This document shows, piece after piece, positions 7,418 through 8,196 of a DNA stretch of 8,196 nucleotides. The first letter of the stretch is position 1. Every line of letters starts with the position of its first letter. The notes under the pieces were generated by a model, which was given only the letters and a program-made list of their open reading frames with translations, did not search any database and was not told the DNA's origin. Origin of the DNA: Armatimonadaceae bacterium (GTDB lineage: Bacteria > Armatimonadota > Armatimonadia > Armatimonadales > Armatimonadaceae); contig JAUJNC010000194.1 of NCBI GenBank assembly GCA_030446525.1, forward strand, positions 1 through 8,196, given 5' to 3'. A program made the translations under genes and the position numbers.

Positions 7418-7684
7418 TCAGAGCGGGTGTTGCGTCGGGATCACGAGATCTGTCTGGCGCTTGATCGCGTTCCAGTCAATAAGGGCCACCCACACCTTCT
7501 CTTCTAGAGAGTAGCGCACCAGCCCATCCACCTCCAGATCCTCACTGTAGAACGTCAGCGACTGACCGTCTTGCAGCGCAATCTGTTGGCGGGCTAAATC
7601 CTCCGCGGTCCCGATACAGTTCAAACGCAGGCGGCCCTGCGCATCCGCATTATGAAAATCCGCGAAAACTCTCGGCTTGTCCAT
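7418..7684 (-). CDS. Small conserved hypothetical protein (88 aa)
   Basis: An 88-residue soluble protein, with its ATG at 7684 preceded by GGAG at 7 bases spacing. It starts FADFHNADAQGRLRLNCIGT (7-26) and ends VDGLVRYSLEEKVWVALIDWNAI (52-74, split here by function only). The middle (27-50) holds EDLARQQIALQDGQSLTFYSED. I recognise this as a small hypothetical family found in several bacterial phyla, whose members share the FADFxNAD...RLRLNCxGT start and the WVAxIDWxAI end. The pattern of short strands suggests a compact beta-rich fold. No catalytic residues, signal peptide or membrane segment are apparent. It lies 16 bases downstream of a second small gene on the same strand, so the two form an operon. 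A regulatory or antitoxin-like role is possible from gene size and pairing alone. The function is unknown. Confidence 0.75.
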   Translation of the reverse strand: MDKPRVFADFHNADAQGRLRLNCIGTAEDLARQQIALQDGQSLTFYSEDLEVDGLVRYSLEEKVWVALIDWNAIKRQTDLVIPTQHPL

Positions 7685-7691
7685 TCGCTTG

Positions 7692-7695
7692 CTCC
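7692..7695 (-). promoter_or_regulatory. Ribosome binding site of the 88-residue gene
   Basis: The minus strand reads GGAG here, 7 bases before the ATG at 7684 and inside the 16-base gap after the upstream stop. It supports the chosen start and independent translation initiation within the two-gene unit. Confidence 0.6.
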
Positions 7696-7700
7696 GATGC

Positions 7701-8027
7701 TCAATTCGGCAATGCCGGATTGGTAAGGGTGGGCGTCAGAAGACGGCTCGCCTGTTCGGGAGTTAAGCCGGTTAAGGTGGCATGATAAAGGCTTCTTCCG
7801 GAGGTCCGAATCACGTCACCGCCCGCCCTTCGCACTTGGCCGACAGTGGTGACCCCAACTTGCCCATGGGGGATCGCCGCCGCCAGTTCTGCCACGGTTA
7901 CTCCAACCGCACTCTCCACCGATACACCCGTCACGCCGCTAGGGTGAGTTCCCGTAGCGCGTTGAATGTCTTCCGGGCGGTTACGCCCACCTCGAACCAC
8001 CAGGGCCTCATCGGCAATCTCCTCCAC
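7701..8027 (-). CDS. Small conserved hypothetical protein (108 aa), first gene of a two-gene unit
   Basis: A 108-residue soluble protein beginning with a GTG at 8027. An AGGAG (8044-8040) lies 12 bases upstream, a slightly long spacing. The GTG is the first usable start after an in-frame TAG at 8069-8067. Residues 9-23 read LVVRGGRNRPEDIQR, 31-45 GVTGVSVESAVGVTV, 57-71 VGVTTVGQVRRAGGD and 82-97 HATLTGLTPEQASRLL. The HATLTGLTPEQAxxLLTP ending is one I recall from small hypothetical proteins in several phyla, some near accessory loci. An arginine on an early strand (R12), a serine-containing strand (S36, S39) and a late glutamate (E91) are loosely like an R-S-E ADP-ribosyltransferase layout. 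This is weak and untested. Codon use and GC differ from the operon to the left. The function is unknown. Confidence 0.68.
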   Translation of the reverse strand: MEEIADEALVVRGGRNRPEDIQRATGTHPSGVTGVSVESAVGVTVAELAAAIPHGQVGVTTVGQVRRAGGDVIRTSGRSLYHATLTGLTPEQASRLLTPTLTNPALPN

Positions 8028-8039
8028 GTTTACCGGATT

Positions 8040-8044
8040 CTCCT
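8040..8044 (-). promoter_or_regulatory. Candidate ribosome binding site for the GTG start at 8027
   Basis: AGGAG on the minus strand, 12 bases before the GTG. No other in-frame ATG, GTG or TTG lies between the TAG at 8069-8067 and this GTG, so the site and the stop together fix the start. Confidence 0.45.
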
Positions 8045-8094
8045 GATTCTTCCGTCCGACCCTGGGCTACATGCCCGGCTCAGGCGCTGACTTC

Positions 8095-8103
8095 ATTGTA
8101 TCA
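8095..8103 (-). promoter_or_regulatory. Candidate extended -10 promoter for the minus-strand gene pair
   Basis: The minus strand reads TGATACAAT: an extended TG followed, one base later, by TACAAT, one mismatch from the consensus -10 hexamer. The hexamer 17 bases upstream is TTCCTA, a poor -35, which is usual when the extended TG is present. Transcription would begin near 8088, leaving a leader of about 60 bases before the GTG at 8027. The ATG formed at 8096-8094 overlaps the -10 box, so it is unlikely to be a start codon. Confidence 0.35.
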
Positions 8104-8163
8104 GAAACCATCCTCGGTAGGAAGCCCTATCCTCTTTCCTCTTTTATCTTGCTCTCCATTTTT

Positions 8164-8176
8164 GCGGGAAGCCCGC
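8164..8176. repeat. Short perfect hairpin GCGGG-AAG-CCCGC
   Basis: Perfect 5-base arms at 8164-8168 and 8172-8176 with a 3-base loop. A run of five T precedes it on the plus strand, giving five A after the stem on the minus strand, so neither strand has the stem-then-T order of an intrinsic terminator. Its role is unclear. It lies upstream of the candidate promoter of the minus-strand pair. Confidence 0.4.
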
Positions 8177-8196
8177 CTGTTGATATTCATGCGGCA

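Noticed and set aside
8159..8176. Hairpin GCGGG-AAG-CCCGC with a T run as an intrinsic terminator
   Set aside because: The T run comes before the stem on the plus strand and becomes A on the minus strand, so the order is wrong for termination in either direction.

Overview
The window is a fragment of a high-GC bacterial chromosome. Hand-counted GC is about 77% in one 60-base stretch near position 1260. Five tightly packed plus-strand genes fill positions 1-7308. Their gaps are 2 and 17 bases, followed by overlaps of 7 and 14 bases, so they look like one operon running in from the left edge. Family make-up (ABC-2 permease with a TPR partner, two GT-C glycosyltransferases, a membrane-fused spermidine-synthase-like protein) suits a large-genome environmental bacterium. 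I cannot place it in a phylum with confidence.

Layout of the operon: the C-terminal part of an ABC-2 type permease (2-463); an exported or membrane-anchored TPR protein (466-1362); a DUF2723 membrane glycosyltransferase-like protein with a TPR-like tail (1380-3302); an ArnT/PMT-like GT-C glycosyltransferase (3296-5092); and a polytopic membrane protein fused to a spermidine-synthase-like Rossmann domain (5079-7308). The last gene carries about seven single-base frame changes in its first 900 bases and reads intact only from about 5989. It is either a decaying gene or a patch of poor sequence. The two GT-C enzymes probably use lipid-linked sugars on the outer face of the membrane. Next to an ABC-2 permease, the locus could serve surface glycan or glycoprotein assembly, but no substrate can be read from the sequence.

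At about 7309 the character changes. GC falls to about 55-58%, and to about 45% in the stretch at 8101-8160, and coding switches to the minus strand. Two small genes (8027-7701, then 7684-7418) form a compact 16-base-spaced pair with their own candidate promoter near 8095-8103. Both resemble widespread small hypothetical proteins. The two-gene layout is like a toxin-antitoxin or other mobile accessory cassette, but that is inference. The convergent gap 7309-7417 has no convincing terminator. No tRNA, rRNA, CRISPR array or insertion sequence was seen.
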